64,000 nucleotides of DNA from Enemella evansiae (lineage in GTDB: Bacteria > Actinomycetota > Actinomycetes > Propionibacteriales > Propionibacteriaceae): assembly GCF_002250705.1 (NCBI RefSeq), contig NZ_NMVP01000008.1, positions 1 to 64,000 on the forward strand, given 5' to 3'. The notes below the pieces were generated by a model. That model did no database searches. It was not told the DNA's origin and saw only the letters and a list, made by a program, of their open reading frames with translations. Below are positions 34,110-42,370 of this stretch, in pieces (position 1 is the stretch's first letter; every line of letters starts with the position of its first letter). A program made the translations under genes and the position numbers.

Positions 34110-35705
34110 ATGAGGGCGCGGCTGGGAATCGGTTGGCTGCTCGCCCTCGCGATGACCGTCACCGGGTGCAGCGCCGCCGCACCAGCACCGGCCCCCGCGC
34201 CCGACCCCGCCCTGTTCGGTACGCCGCAGCCGGCCGCCACCCGTCCGGCCGGCGAGGCCACCGCACCGGACCGGCCGCAGCTGCCGATCCCCGAGGTCAC
34301 CCCGACCGGGCTCGTCGACCCGCCCCCGGGTGCAGGTCCCACCCGTTATCAGCAGCAGCGCCTCGACTGGAACCGCTGCACGATCGGCAACCGGGCGTAC
34401 GAGTGCGCGAATGCCCTCGCCCCGCTGGATGCCGAGCGCCCCGACGAGCGTGCGGTCACCCTGGCGCTGCTCAAGGTCCCGGCCAGCAGGCAGCCGCGGC
34501 TGGGCACCCTGTTCGTCAACCCCGGTGGGCCGGGGGAGGGTGGTCGCTGGTTGGCGGCCGGTCTGCAGCGTACCGGTCTGGAGCAGTACGACATCGTCGG
34601 CTGGGATCCGCGTGGCACCGGTGCCTCCACCCCGGTGCGCTGCACCGACCCGGCCCAGACCGACACCCTGCTGGCCGCGGACAGTTCACCCGACGACGAG
34701 GCCGAGCGGGCGGCGTACCGGCAGCTGAACGCCGATTTCGGCCGCGCCTGCCTGGCCAACTCGGGCGAACTGCTGGAGCACATCTCGACCGTCGACACGG
34801 TGCGCGACCTGGATCTGTTGCGCGGGCTCGTCGGCGATCCGAAGCTGCAGTTCCTCGGCTACTCCTATGGCACCGCGATCGGCTCCCGCTATGCCCAGAT
34901 GTATCCCGACCGGGTCGGGGCGATGGTGCTGGACAGTGCGGTGAACGTGATCCCCGACGACCAGTCGGTGGTGCAGGCGATGGGCTTCGACCGGGCGCTG
35001 ACCGAATTCGCGGACTGGTGCGCCGGCCGGAACTGCAGTCTGGGCAGCGATCGCGCGGCTGTCCTCGCCCGGATCACCGGTCTCTTCGACGGTGCCGACG
35101 GGGCCCCGATCCCGGCCGGCGGGAACCGGCCGCTGACCCAGTCACTGGCGGTGACCGGGGTGATCTCTTCCTTGTACGGAACCGAATCCGGCTGGCCGAA
35201 GCTGCTCGAGGCGATCGAGCAGGCACGCGCCGGGGACGGCAGGGCGCTGCTCGAGATGGCCGACAGCTACGAGGGCCGCAGCGCCGATGGCCGGTACGCG
35301 AACCGGGCGTACGCCTTCGACGCGATCCGCTGCCTGGACCGCCCGGACAAGGGCCTGGCCGCCGCCGACGCGAAGGCCGAGCAGGAGACCCGGCAGGCAC
35401 CGATCTTCGGGCGCTACTTCGGACCCGACTACGTCTGCCCGAGCTGGCCGGTGCCGCCGAAACCGATGCCCGGTCCGGTCACCGCCCCCGGGGTGCCCCA
35501 GATCCTGGTGATCGGCACGACCGGGGACTCGGCCACACCCTACGAATACGCCCCCCGGATGGCTCGCGAACTCGGCGCGGCCCGGTTGCTGACCTATCAG
35601 GGGGAGGGGCACGCGGCCTATGGCGGCAAATCGAAGTGTGTCGACGATGCGGTCGTGCAGACCTTCACCACCGGCGTACCGGCGACCGACCTCACCTGCT
35701 CCTGA
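34110..35705 (+). CDS. Secreted lipoprotein alpha/beta hydrolase, tripeptidyl-aminopeptidase-like
   Basis: 531 residues from ATG at 34110. The signal peptide has a lipobox-like TVTGC (Cys about residue 20) and a Pro/Ala-rich linker. The hydrolase domain has the oxyanion region LFVNPGGPGEGG and the nucleophile elbow FLGYSYGTAIGSRYA (GYSYG). The C-terminal TAP-like domain with ILVIGTTGDSATPYEYA and a terminal GEGHAAYGG gives the acid and His of the triad. Two Cys pairs may form disulfides. Relatives are the Streptomyces SlpD/SlpE and TAP peptidases, which release N-terminal peptides. Confidence 0.87.
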   Translation: MRARLGIGWLLALAMTVTGCSAAAPAPAPAPDPALFGTPQPAATRPAGEATAPDRPQLPIPEVTPTGLVDPPPGAGPTRYQQQRLDWNRCTIGNRAYECANALAPLDAERPDERAVTLALLKVPASRQPRLGTLFVNPGGPGEGGRWLAAGLQRTGLEQYDIVGWDPRGTGASTPVRCTDPAQTDTLLAADSSPDDEAERAAYRQLNADFGRACLANSGELLEHISTVDTVRDLDLLRGLVGDPKLQFLGYSYGTAIGSRYAQMYPDRVGAMVLDSAVNVIPDDQSVVQAMGFDRALTEFADWCAGRNCSLGSDRAAVLARITGLFDGADGAPIPAGGNRPLTQSLAVTGVISSLYGTESGWPKLLEAIEQARAGDGRALLEMADSYEGRSADGRYANRAYAFDAIRCLDRPDKGLAAADAKAEQETRQAPIFGRYFGPDYVCPSWPVPPKPMPGPVTAPGVPQILVIGTTGDSATPYEYAPRMARELGAARLLTYQGEGHAAYGGKSKCVDDAVVQTFTTGVPATDLTCS

Positions 35706-35711
35706 GACCGC

Positions 35712-36488
35712 TCAGTCGCCGGCGCCGAAGCCGGCGTCGGCGAGCACCTGCTGGCCGCGGGGGCCACGGATGAAATCGGTGAAGCTCTTGGCCGGGCCGG
35801 GCCCGGTGGAGGAGGCCAGCACCACGATCGGGTAGCGGTTCAGCACCTGATCGGCCTGCGGGAAGTCGACGGCGGTGACCTTGTCACCGGCCGCCCGGGT
35901 GTCGGTCCGATAGACGATCCCGGCGTCGGCCTGGCCGCCGGTCACCTTGCCGAGCACATCGGTCACGCTGTTCTCCTCGCTGACCGGCTTCAGCGTCACC
36001 CCGGCCGCGCGGGCGACCTGCCCGGTGGCATTGCCGCAGGGCACCTGGGGTGCACAGGTGACCAGACTGACCTTGTCCAGATCGGCGAGGGAGGCGATCT
36101 GCCTGGGATTGCCGGGTGCGGTGGCGATGGTGAGCCGGTTGGTGGCGAAGATCTCCGGTTCGCCGCCGTTCAGTTTCGCGTTCACCGCCTTGGTCATGGT
36201 CGCCTCGTCGGCGGTGGCGAGCACATCGCCGGGGGCGCCGTTCTGCAACTGGGTCAGCAGATCCGCCGACCCGCCGAAGGTGAGCCGGACTGTGCTGCCG
36301 GGGTGCTGCTCCTGGTAGTCCTTGCCCAGCTGGGTGAAGGCCTTGGTCAGCGAAGCGGCGGCATAGACGGTGATCGTCTGCTTCGTGGTAGCGGCCGGTT
36401 CCCCGGCGGCGGGGGACTGCGAACAGGCGGTGAGGGCGAGTACGCCGATGGCCGCGATCGCTGCGGTGGTTGCGTTCCGGACGCTCAC
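35712..36488 (-). CDS. modA: Molybdate ABC transporter substrate-binding protein
   Basis: 258 residues from GTG at 36488, overlapping the stop of the upstream regulator (GTGA). It has a lipoprotein signal with lipobox LTAC, then ITVYAAASLTKAFTQLGKDY and the oxyanion-binding loops typical of ModA: TFGGSADLLTQLQNGAPGDVLATAD, AGIVYRTD. It binds molybdate or tungstate outside the cell and delivers it to ModBC. No modB or modC follows; the next gene downstream is the convergent hydrolase. Partners must be elsewhere or have been lost. Confidence 0.9.
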   Translation of the reverse strand: MSVRNATTAAIAAIGVLALTACSQSPAAGEPAATTKQTITVYAAASLTKAFTQLGKDYQEQHPGSTVRLTFGGSADLLTQLQNGAPGDVLATADEATMTKAVNAKLNGGEPEIFATNRLTIATAPGNPRQIASLADLDKVSLVTCAPQVPCGNATGQVARAAGVTLKPVSEENSVTDVLGKVTGGQADAGIVYRTDTRAAGDKVTAVDFPQADQVLNRYPIVVLASSTGPGPAKSFTDFIRGPRGQQVLADAGFGAGD

Positions 36489-36889
36489 TCGGCCGCCCCC
36501 TCGGACTCGATGATCACCGTGGTCGCCTTGATCACCGCGACCGCCAGGGCACCCGGTTCCAGGCCGAGGTCGCGGACCGAGTCGGCGCTGATCAACGAGG
36601 TGATCCGGTGCGGGCCGCAGCGCAGCTGCACCTGGCCCATCACCCCATCGGTGCGGACCTCGGTGACGATGCCGGTCAGCCGGTTGCGGGCCGACAGTGC
36701 GCCGCCGAAGGGGTCCTCGGCGGCCTGCGGGCGGGATTCGGCGTACGCCGCCAGGTCCGGTCCGGGAATGGTCAGCCGGCCCGCCGAGTCGGTCTCGGCC
36801 GGCACCTGTCCGGAGTCGACCAACCGACGGAACGTGTCGTCGCTGACACCCAGGAGTGCCGCGGCTTCGCTCACCCGATAGTTGCGCAT
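36485..36889 (-). CDS. Molybdenum-responsive HTH/TOBE-domain regulator
   Basis: 134 residues. Residues 1-50 form an excisionase/MerR-like helix-turn-helix (YRVSEAAALLGVSDDTFRRLVDSG). Residues about 68-130 form a single TOBE (Mop) domain (LSARNRLTGIVTEVRTDGVMGQVQLRCGP, split here at the Mop start), which binds molybdate. It is a small counterpart of ModE. Translation is coupled to modA, so it probably senses molybdate and controls this pair. The palindrome at 36903-36914 is a candidate operator. Confidence 0.82.
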   Translation of the reverse strand: MRNYRVSEAAALLGVSDDTFRRLVDSGQVPAETDSAGRLTIPGPDLAAYAESRPQAAEDPFGGALSARNRLTGIVTEVRTDGVMGQVQLRCGPHRITSLISADSVRDLGLEPGALAVAVIKATTVIIESEGAAE

Positions 36890-36902
36890 GGGACAGTTCT
36901 AC

Positions 36903-36914
36903 ACGCATTTGCGT
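36903..36914. promoter_or_regulatory. Palindrome upstream of the molybdate regulator
   Basis: ACGCA, TT, TGCGT: a perfect 5-bp inverted repeat 14 bp upstream of the regulator start and next to TAGAAC, a possible -10 box on the minus strand. It is a candidate autoregulatory site. Confidence 0.4.
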
Positions 36915-36950
36915 CCCGTTCACCATCCTGATGCCGCAGTTGCGGTGAAC

Positions 36951-36993
36951 TTGTCTTTGATTGAAAGTGGCAGTAGATTGATTGAACATTCAA
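36951..36993 (+). promoter_or_regulatory. yceI-like gene promoter with overlapping MarR-type palindrome
   Basis: TTGTCT (36951-36956), 17-nt spacer and TAGATT (36974-36979) form a good promoter. TTGAA, CA, TTCAA (36982-36993) is an inverted repeat placed on the expected transcription start, resembling MarR-family operators. A GAAGGAG ribosome binding site follows. Confidence 0.6.
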
Positions 36994-37008
36994 CTCTGAA
37001 GGAGAAAC

Positions 37009-37557
37009 GTGAGCAACCTGAGCGAACTGACCGGGACCTACGCCATCGACGCCGCGCACAGCTCGTTGAGCTTCGTCGCGCGTCACGCCATGGTGGCCAA
37101 GGTCCGAGGTTCCTTCGAGAAGTTCGAGGGCACCGCCAACCTGGACGGCCAGAATCCCGACAACTCCTCGGTGCGCGTCACCATCGACCCCGCCTCGGTC
37201 GACACCCGCAGCTCCGATCGCGATGCGCACCTGGCTTCGCCCGACTTCTTCGACGTCGCCCAGCACCCGAGCTGGCACTTCGAGTCCACCGGTGTGAAGG
37301 TGACCGGCGACGACACCTTCGACGTGGCCGGCAACCTGACCATCAAGGGTGTCACCCAGCCGGTGACCATTCCCTTCGAGTACACCGGTTCGGCGACCGA
37401 CCCCTTCGGCAACCAGCGCGCCGGCTTCGAGGGTGAGATCACCGTCAACCGCAAGGACTTCGGCCTGACCTGGAACGCCGCCCTGGAGACCGGTGGCGTG
37501 CTGGTCTCGGAGAAGGTCAAGCTCGAGCTCGAGATCTCGGCGATCAAGCAGGCCTGA
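37009..37557 (+). CDS. YceI-family protein
   Basis: 182 residues from GTG at 37009. It has the lipocalin-like YceI fold: GTYAIDAAHSSLSFVARHAMVAKVRGSF at the N-terminus (described in part), then SSDRDAHLASPDFFDVAQHP and the terminal VSEKVKLELEIS. Family members bind polyisoprenoid or amphiphilic chains. It has no signal peptide, so it is likely cytoplasmic, as in many actinobacterial members. Single-gene transcription unit: strong promoter upstream and terminator downstream. Confidence 0.9.
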   Translation: MSNLSELTGTYAIDAAHSSLSFVARHAMVAKVRGSFEKFEGTANLDGQNPDNSSVRVTIDPASVDTRSSDRDAHLASPDFFDVAQHPSWHFESTGVKVTGDDTFDVAGNLTIKGVTQPVTIPFEYTGSATDPFGNQRAGFEGEITVNRKDFGLTWNAALETGGVLVSEKVKLELEISAIKQA

Positions 37558-37579
37558 TCTCCCGCAACAACTTTCGGGG

Positions 37580-37619
37580 ACGGGGTGGCGACCGGCAGGT
37601 CGTCACCCCGTTTTTCTTT
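37580..37619 (+). terminator. Rho-independent terminator of the yceI-like gene
   Basis: A 14-bp stem with one mismatch, ACGGGGTGGCGACC against GGTCGTCACCCCGT, loop GGCA, followed by TTTTTCTTT. It is the only canonical U-tract terminator seen in the window. Confidence 0.85.
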
Positions 37620-37621
37620 GT

Positions 37622-38446
37622 CTATTGGGACTTCGAGGGGTCACACAGCGGGACCGGTGGCTCTGTGGCGTACGCCCGGTGCAGCAGTCCGATGAGGTCG
37701 GTGTGGTCGCCGAGGGGCTGATCGGCGATCCGGGACACCGGGATGCCCGGGCTCCAGGAGTTCATCAGCGCGGCGGCGAACCGGTCATCGAGGTCCATCA
37801 CCCGGACCGGTCGAGTGGTCTGCGGGATTCCCTGCGCGGACAGCCGGCGACGCAGGATCTGCTGGGTGATGCCGTCGAGCAGCTCGGCCTGCGGCCAGAT
37901 CACCGATGTCCCATCCCAGAAGGCGATGTTCCAGATCGTCGCCTCGCTGATCCGCCCGGAGTGGTCGACGAAGACCGCGTCATCGAAGCCGGCCTCGTTC
38001 GCCCGCCGCAGCAACTCGGTCTTGGCCACCTCGCCGACGTGCTTGAGCTGGGGGAGATGCCGTTGGTGGGGCAGCGCGGCCAGGGTGACGGGGTCGGGTG
38101 CCGGGGTGACCGGATCGGTGATCCGGACCAGCAGGTCGAGCTCGGTGTCGGTGCTGGCGCGATTGAACTCGCCCGGGCGGGCACTCACATGGCAGGTCAG
38201 CGACAGATCGGCCGGTGCGTCCGCGGTCGCGGAGCACAACAGGTCGCGGATCCGGTCATCGGGGACGGCTCGGCCGAACAGCTGCTCGCTGGCCGCGCGC
38301 AACCGGGCCAGATGCAGGTCGAGCCCGCGGACCGCGCGGTCGCGCACCTGCATGGCGGTGAAGTGGGCGTACCCGGCGAATGCCAGCGGAGCAAGGTCTT
38401 CCGCGCTGGCCCGGTTACCGTTGAACTGGGTTTCGGAGATCGGCAT
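37622..38446 (-). CDS. Class IV aminotransferase
   Basis: 274 residues, ATG start with a leaderless-type TAGCTT box 6 nt upstream. It is a PLP-dependent fold IV enzyme: HLARLRAASEQLFG at the N-terminus, KHVGEVAKTELLRRANEAGFDDAVFVDHSG, with a Lys in LKHVGE where the PLP lysine lies, and ISEATIWNIAF (Glu contacting PLP). Relatives include 4-amino-4-deoxychorismate lyase and branched-chain aminotransferases. Substrate unclear. Divergent from a MerR regulator that may control it. Confidence 0.85.
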   Translation of the reverse strand: MPISETQFNGNRASAEDLAPLAFAGYAHFTAMQVRDRAVRGLDLHLARLRAASEQLFGRAVPDDRIRDLLCSATADAPADLSLTCHVSARPGEFNRASTDTELDLLVRITDPVTPAPDPVTLAALPHQRHLPQLKHVGEVAKTELLRRANEAGFDDAVFVDHSGRISEATIWNIAFWDGTSVIWPQAELLDGITQQILRRRLSAQGIPQTTRPVRVMDLDDRFAAALMNSWSPGIPVSRIADQPLGDHTDLIGLLHRAYATEPPVPLCDPSKSQ

Positions 38447-38452
38447 GGGGAC

Positions 38453-38477
38453 AAGCTAGGAGTTGACACCAGTGTCA
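38453..38477. promoter_or_regulatory. Promoter and MerR-type palindrome between aminotransferase and merR-like genes
   Basis: On the minus strand TAGCTT (38453-38458) lies 6 nt before the aminotransferase ATG. TGACAC, CA, GTGTCA (38464-38477) is a perfect 6-bp inverted repeat resembling MerR operators, and it overlaps the proposed start codon of the MerR gene. Confidence 0.5.
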
Positions 38478-38840
38478 GAGGCAAGCCCGCAGCGGTTGCT
38501 GCGGATCGGTGAGCTGGCGGACCGTGCCCGAGTCAGCCCGCGGATGCTGCGCCACTATGAGAACGAGGGGGTCCTGCGGGCGTCGCGATCCTCAGCGGGG
38601 CAGCGACTGTTCGACCAGGACGCGGTCGAGCAGGTGCGCTTCATCCGCGAACTGCTCGATGCCGGGCTGCCGATCCGGGTGATCCGGGAACTGGTCGACT
38701 GCATCCACGAACCGGGGTGGCTGGAGCCGTGCGCGGTGCCGCTGCTGGTCGCGCACCTGCGCGAGCACGATGCGCGGATCGCGGAGCTGACCAGTACGCG
38801 GGATTCCCTGCAGGGATTGATCGACGCCTCGACCGGGTGA
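38472..38840 (+). CDS. MerR-family transcriptional regulator
   Basis: 122 residues from GTG at 38472, with AGGAG 10 nt upstream; a TTG at 38463 is too close to that site. The winged helix MerR domain reads RIGELADRARVSPRMLRHYENEGVL, then SRSSAGQRLFDQDAVEQVRFI, and a dimerisation helix (LVAHLREHDARIAELTSTRDSL). One Cys pair (CIHEPGWLEPCA) lies in the middle. No metal-site pattern is obvious. It may control the divergent aminotransferase or the SDR gene downstream. Confidence 0.85.
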   Translation: MSEASPQRLLRIGELADRARVSPRMLRHYENEGVLRASRSSAGQRLFDQDAVEQVRFIRELLDAGLPIRVIRELVDCIHEPGWLEPCAVPLLVAHLREHDARIAELTSTRDSLQGLIDASTG

Positions 38841-38940
38841 GCTGTTCCGGGTGGCCCCGGGGTGGTGACGGGTCCGGGGTGGTGACATCGTTGCTGCAGC
38901 GGCGGAATGTCGCTTTGTCGAGGTGGACGGAGGCGGGGGG

Positions 38941-39879
38941 ATGACTGAGTCAGGTGCGCCGATCGCGGTGGTGGCCGGCGCGTCGCGGGGACTGGGATTG
39001 CTGGTGGCCCGCGAGCTGGGTCGCCGTGGGTATCGCGTGGCGCTCTGCGCCCGGAATGCCGAGGCCCTGCAGCAGGCGGTGCGTTCGCTGGCCGAGGAAG
39101 GGGTCGACGCGACGGCGTACCCCTGCGACGTCTCGGAGGTGGAAGCCGTCCGGGCGATGGTGCGACAGATCGAGACCGAGTTGGGTCCGATCGAGACCTC
39201 GATCCAGGTGGCCGGCAACATCCAGGTCGGCCCGCCGGAGGCGGTCACCCACGAGCATTTCGTCGAGGCGATCGACGTGATGCTGTGGGGGCCGATCAAC
39301 GTCGCGATGACCGTGCTGCCGGGGATGCGGGAGCGGCGCAGTGGCCACATCGGGACCGTCTCGTCGGTGGGCGGGATGATCAGCGTTCCGCATCTTCTCC
39401 CTTACAGCACAGCGAAATTCGGTGCCTACGGATTCAGTCAGGGTCTGCGAGCGGCGACCTCGGGCACCGGTGTCACGGTCACCACGATCACCCCCTGGCT
39501 GATGCGTACCGGTTCGCACCTGCGGGCGCAGTTCTTCGGCGATGCGGCCAAGGAGTACGCCTGGTTCGCACCGGGGGCGTCGTTGCCGCTGGTGTCGGTC
39601 GATGGTGAGGTCGCCGCGCGTCGGATCGTCGACGGCACCCTGGCCGGCAAGGCGCTGGTGCCGATCTCGCCGCTCACCCGGGTGGCCGCCGCGGTGCAGG
39701 GGTTGCTGCCCGGTACCACCGCGACGCTGCTCGGGCTGGCGGGTCGACTGCTGCCGCACGGTACGAACAGCGAGACCGTGGATGGGGAGCAGGCCCGCAC
39801 CGGGTTGCGGCGCGGTGGCCTGGTGGACCGGCTGACCACGCTGGGCGACCGGATGGCCCGGCGTACCAACGAGGTGTGA
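38941..39879 (+). CDS. Short-chain dehydrogenase/reductase
   Basis: 312 residues from ATG at 38941 with a GGAGG site. Rossmann fold with VVAGASRGLGLLVA (TGxxxGxG-type cofactor loop), CDVSEVEAV, a NAG-like AGNIQVG, and the catalytic motif YSTAKFGAYG (YxxxK) preceded by SSVGGM. An extended C-terminal region of about 100 residues is present (RVAAAVQGLLPGTTATLLGLAGRLLP), longer than classical SDRs. Arg after the glycine motif suggests NADP(H) preference. Substrate unknown. Confidence 0.87.
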   Translation: MTESGAPIAVVAGASRGLGLLVARELGRRGYRVALCARNAEALQQAVRSLAEEGVDATAYPCDVSEVEAVRAMVRQIETELGPIETSIQVAGNIQVGPPEAVTHEHFVEAIDVMLWGPINVAMTVLPGMRERRSGHIGTVSSVGGMISVPHLLPYSTAKFGAYGFSQGLRAATSGTGVTVTTITPWLMRTGSHLRAQFFGDAAKEYAWFAPGASLPLVSVDGEVAARRIVDGTLAGKALVPISPLTRVAAAVQGLLPGTTATLLGLAGRLLPHGTNSETVDGEQARTGLRRGGLVDRLTTLGDRMARRTNEV

Positions 39880-39882
39880 GTC

Positions 39883-40299
39883 TCACCGACCCGCGGTCGC
39901 GAGCCAGGCATCGGCGCGGCGCCGGGAGGCGCGGGACAGCCAGGCCTCCTGGACCAGTTCGGTGATCAGTTGTCGGCCGGTCTCACCGAGCCGGCTGGCG
40001 CGAACCAGGATCGAGGGGTGCCCGTCGAAGTGCGGGGTGGTGAAGAACGGGGAGTTCTGGTCCTGGATCAGTGCCTGCTTGTCGGCCTCGTCGGCGACCC
40101 AGATCACGATCACGTCGTCGTAGCGTTCACCGGTCTCGGGATCGAAGGCGTCGGGTCGCGGGTTGCGGAAGAAGACGAAAGATCTCCCGCCCACCTGGTA
40201 GACGTGGTTGCCGCTGTTGCCGACCTCGACGGTCACGTGCGGCATCGCGCGCGCCGCGTCGTGCACATCCTTGACCCGTGCCGGCCGGTCCTTGGCCAT
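39883..40299 (-). CDS. MmcQ/YjbR-like DNA-binding protein
   Basis: 138 residues from ATG at 40299 with GGGAGG upstream; the open frame continues into the tRNA gene, so the longer version is not credible. It has the small CyaY-like fold of MmcQ/YjbR: MPHVTVEVGNSGNHVYQVGGRSFVFF, then DVIVIWVADEADKQALIQ and the C-terminal helix ELVQEAWLSRASRRRADAWLA. Members bind DNA in some reports, but the function is mostly unknown. It ends 3 bp after the SDR gene on the opposite strand. Confidence 0.8.
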   Translation of the reverse strand: MAKDRPARVKDVHDAARAMPHVTVEVGNSGNHVYQVGGRSFVFFRNPRPDAFDPETGERYDDVIVIWVADEADKQALIQDQNSPFFTTPHFDGHPSILVRASRLGETGRQLITELVQEAWLSRASRRRADAWLATAGR

Positions 40300-40314
40300 C
40301 GATGCCTCCCTGAG

Positions 40315-40387
40315 AGCCGCCTGGGGGAGTCGAACCCCCGACCTACGCATTACGAGTGCGTTGCTCTACCTACTGAGCTAAGGCGGC
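40315..40387 (-). tRNA. tRNA-Thr (anticodon CGU)
   Basis: 73-nt cloverleaf on the minus strand: acceptor stem GCCGCCT / AGGCGGC, D-loop with TAGCTCAGTAGGTAGAGC, anticodon stem ACGCA / TGCGT around loop CTCGTAA (anticodon CGT, reading ACG), variable loop AGGTC, and T-arm GGGGG-TTCGACT-CCCCC. No CCA is encoded; the discriminator base is U. The start codon of the YjbR-like gene is 16 bp downstream. Confidence 0.95.
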
Positions 40388-40466
40388 ATCGGCCGGCGTG
40401 CCGACCGAGGAGTGAGTGTACCGGAGCGCCGGAGCAGTCGACAATCGAGATGAACCCGTACGCCCC

Positions 40467-40510
40467 GTTCATCGAGTAGGTCGCGCAGCGACCGTGTCGA
40501 GATGAACCCA
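40467..40510 (-). repeat. 44-bp REP-like repeat, left copy flanking the HNH gene
   Basis: This copy is the exact reverse complement of 42371-42414 over all 44 bp. Read on the minus strand it begins TGGGTTCATCTCGACACGG and ends CTCGATGAAC; it is itself palindromic (GTTCATC..GATGAAC outside, GGTCGC..GCGACC inside). A half-copy, TCGAGATGAACCC, also occurs just outside at 40445-40457. Confidence 0.85.
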
Positions 40511-40591
40511 GAAATATTCCCCAAACCCTCTTGAATGATTCGAACACAGTAGCTAATGTTGGACGTAGCAGACGAGAGGAGGTGATCACCA

Positions 40592-42235
40592 ATGACCACC
40601 AAGGAACGAGCCGAAGTGTTCGCCGCGATCCGCGCCGAAAGCGACACCATCGCCCAGGCTTCGGCCCGCCAGCTCGTCGCGATCGCCGCCGCCTGCGACA
40701 CCTACTCCGGCCTCAACACCCACACCGACGAACTCACCGCGAGAGTTCTGCACGGTGAACAGCTCGTCTTCCCCGGCGCGGACGGGACGCCCGGCATCAC
40801 CGAGTTCTTCCACCTCGAGTTGGCGATGTCATTGGGCTGCTCGCCCGAGACCGCGCAGGTCTGGACCGCCGACGTGCTCAACCTCCGCCACCGGCATCCG
40901 ATCCTGTGGCAGGCCACCCTCGACTGCGACATTCCCGTGTGGGTCGCCCGCGACATCTCCCGCGCCGCCCTGCAGCTGAACTTCACCCAGGCCCGCGAGT
41001 TCGACTCCCTGTGGGCGTTGCGTCTGGTGCCCCTGACCTCGAAGCGAGCGGTCGCGACGACCGAGGCACAGGTCGCGTTGATTCTCAACGATGACAAGGA
41101 AGCCGAACGCCAGGCCGCCAAGAAGCACCGCCGCGTGGAGTTCACCCCGAACAGGACCATCGCTGGCATCACCGACCTCTACGCGAACCTCGACGCCGGT
41201 GACGCCGCCCAGTTGAACGGGACGCTCGATCGCCTCGCCGACGTGTTGAAGGCCGGTGGCTCCACCGCGTCACGGGACGAACTCCGCGCCGAAGCCCTCG
41301 GCCACCTCGCGCATCCCGACCGGGCCCGACAGTTGCTCCAGCCGTCGTTGCTCGACGGTGCGATCGTCACCCCGCAAGGGGATGTGGTGAACCGTGACGG
41401 GGAACTCGTCTCCCCCACCAGTGAGCGCTGCCGGCACGGCGCCGAGCTGATCCTGCACATGAACTCCCGCGACCTGGCCAACGGCCGTGGTGGTGAAGGC
41501 GAAGCACTCGGACCGGTCACCCTCCAGCATCTGAAAGAACTGCTGGAGCACTGCTCCGGGACCGTGAAAGTGCGGCCGGTCATCGACCTGGCCGCCCCGG
41601 TGATGGTGAACACCTACCGACCCAGCGACGAGTTGGCGCAGCGGGTGAAGCTGCGCGACCGGTATGTGATGTTCCCCCGATCGAATCGCAGTGCGTTCGG
41701 ACGCGGGATCGACCTCGATCACACGGTTCCCGCACCGGAGGGGCCGACCAGCTCCAGCAACCTGGGGCCGTTGAACCGGGCCTCGCATCGGGCACGAACC
41801 CACGCCGGATTCCGGGTCGAGCAACCCTCCCCCGGGGTGTTCCACTGGAAAACACCCGCCGGGCAGGAGGCCTGGGTCAGCGCACATGGCACCTGGGACC
41901 ATCCACCACCCGATCACCTGATCAACGACCCGGCGGCTTCGCTCTCCCGGACCGAAAAGCTTCTCTGGGAGACCCTGTGCAACGGCCAGGCCCAGTTGGA
42001 GAAGGAACAGGCCGAAGCCGAACAAGCAGCCGACGAAGCCCGCGAACGCGAGCGGCTCCGCCGCGCCCGCAAGAACCAACGGCTTCGCGACCTACGCCAG
42101 GCTGCCCGCGACCAGGCCAACGCGGCCAAGCAGAAGACGGCGAAGCAGAAGGCGAAGAAGTCGGCTCCGCCGGATACTCAGCCTGCCCTGCTATCCAACC
42201 AGGGAAGCGAATCCGTCGAACCCGCACCCTTCTGA
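40592..42235 (+). CDS. DUF222 / HNH endonuclease (13E12-repeat family)
   Basis: 547 residues, ATG after GAGGAGGTGATC, a near-complete complement of the 16S 3' end and the strongest ribosome binding site in the window. Residues about 25-330 form the DUF222 region. The HNH domain follows near residues 345-420 (IDLDHTVPAPEG, SSNLGPLNRASHRARTH, with the first His in DLDH and the Asn in NLGPLNR). The C-terminal 110 residues are Lys/Glu/Gln-rich and probably coiled or disordered. The family is the REP13E12 type known from Mycobacterium tuberculosis. It is enclosed by a perfect 44-bp inverted repeat. Confidence 0.9.
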   Translation: MTTKERAEVFAAIRAESDTIAQASARQLVAIAAACDTYSGLNTHTDELTARVLHGEQLVFPGADGTPGITEFFHLELAMSLGCSPETAQVWTADVLNLRHRHPILWQATLDCDIPVWVARDISRAALQLNFTQAREFDSLWALRLVPLTSKRAVATTEAQVALILNDDKEAERQAAKKHRRVEFTPNRTIAGITDLYANLDAGDAAQLNGTLDRLADVLKAGGSTASRDELRAEALGHLAHPDRARQLLQPSLLDGAIVTPQGDVVNRDGELVSPTSERCRHGAELILHMNSRDLANGRGGEGEALGPVTLQHLKELLEHCSGTVKVRPVIDLAAPVMVNTYRPSDELAQRVKLRDRYVMFPRSNRSAFGRGIDLDHTVPAPEGPTSSSNLGPLNRASHRARTHAGFRVEQPSPGVFHWKTPAGQEAWVSAHGTWDHPPPDHLINDPAASLSRTEKLLWETLCNGQAQLEKEQAEAEQAADEARERERLRRARKNQRLRDLRQAARDQANAAKQKTAKQKAKKSAPPDTQPALLSNQGSESVEPAPF

Positions 42236-42237
42236 TT

Positions 42238-42288
42238 CGGTCGGGGCATCGTCCTTCGGTCCGAGCATGGTGTGCCATGCCCCAACCG
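42238..42288 (+). terminator. Nested hairpins after the HNH gene
   Basis: CGGTCGGGGCAT (42238-42249) pairs with ATGCCCCAACCG (42277-42288) with one mismatch, and GCATGG / CCATGC (42265-42280) forms an alternative inner hairpin. A second ATGCCCCGACC at 42295-42305 could replace the first partner. In the rest of the gap to 42370 the word AGCCAACGTGGG occurs twice (42326 and 42363). Confidence 0.5.
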
Positions 42289-42370
42289 AACTCCCATGCC
42301 CCGACCACAGGAGCGCGCAGTCAACAGCCAACGTGGGAAGGCATCCGTCGCTCGCTCAGCTCAGCCAACG

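Noticed and set aside
40388..40466. tRNA-Thr considered as an integration site for a mobile island.
   Set aside because: No integrase gene and no repeated tRNA end was found; the HNH unit lies on the 5' side of the tRNA, and sites are usually in the 3' part.
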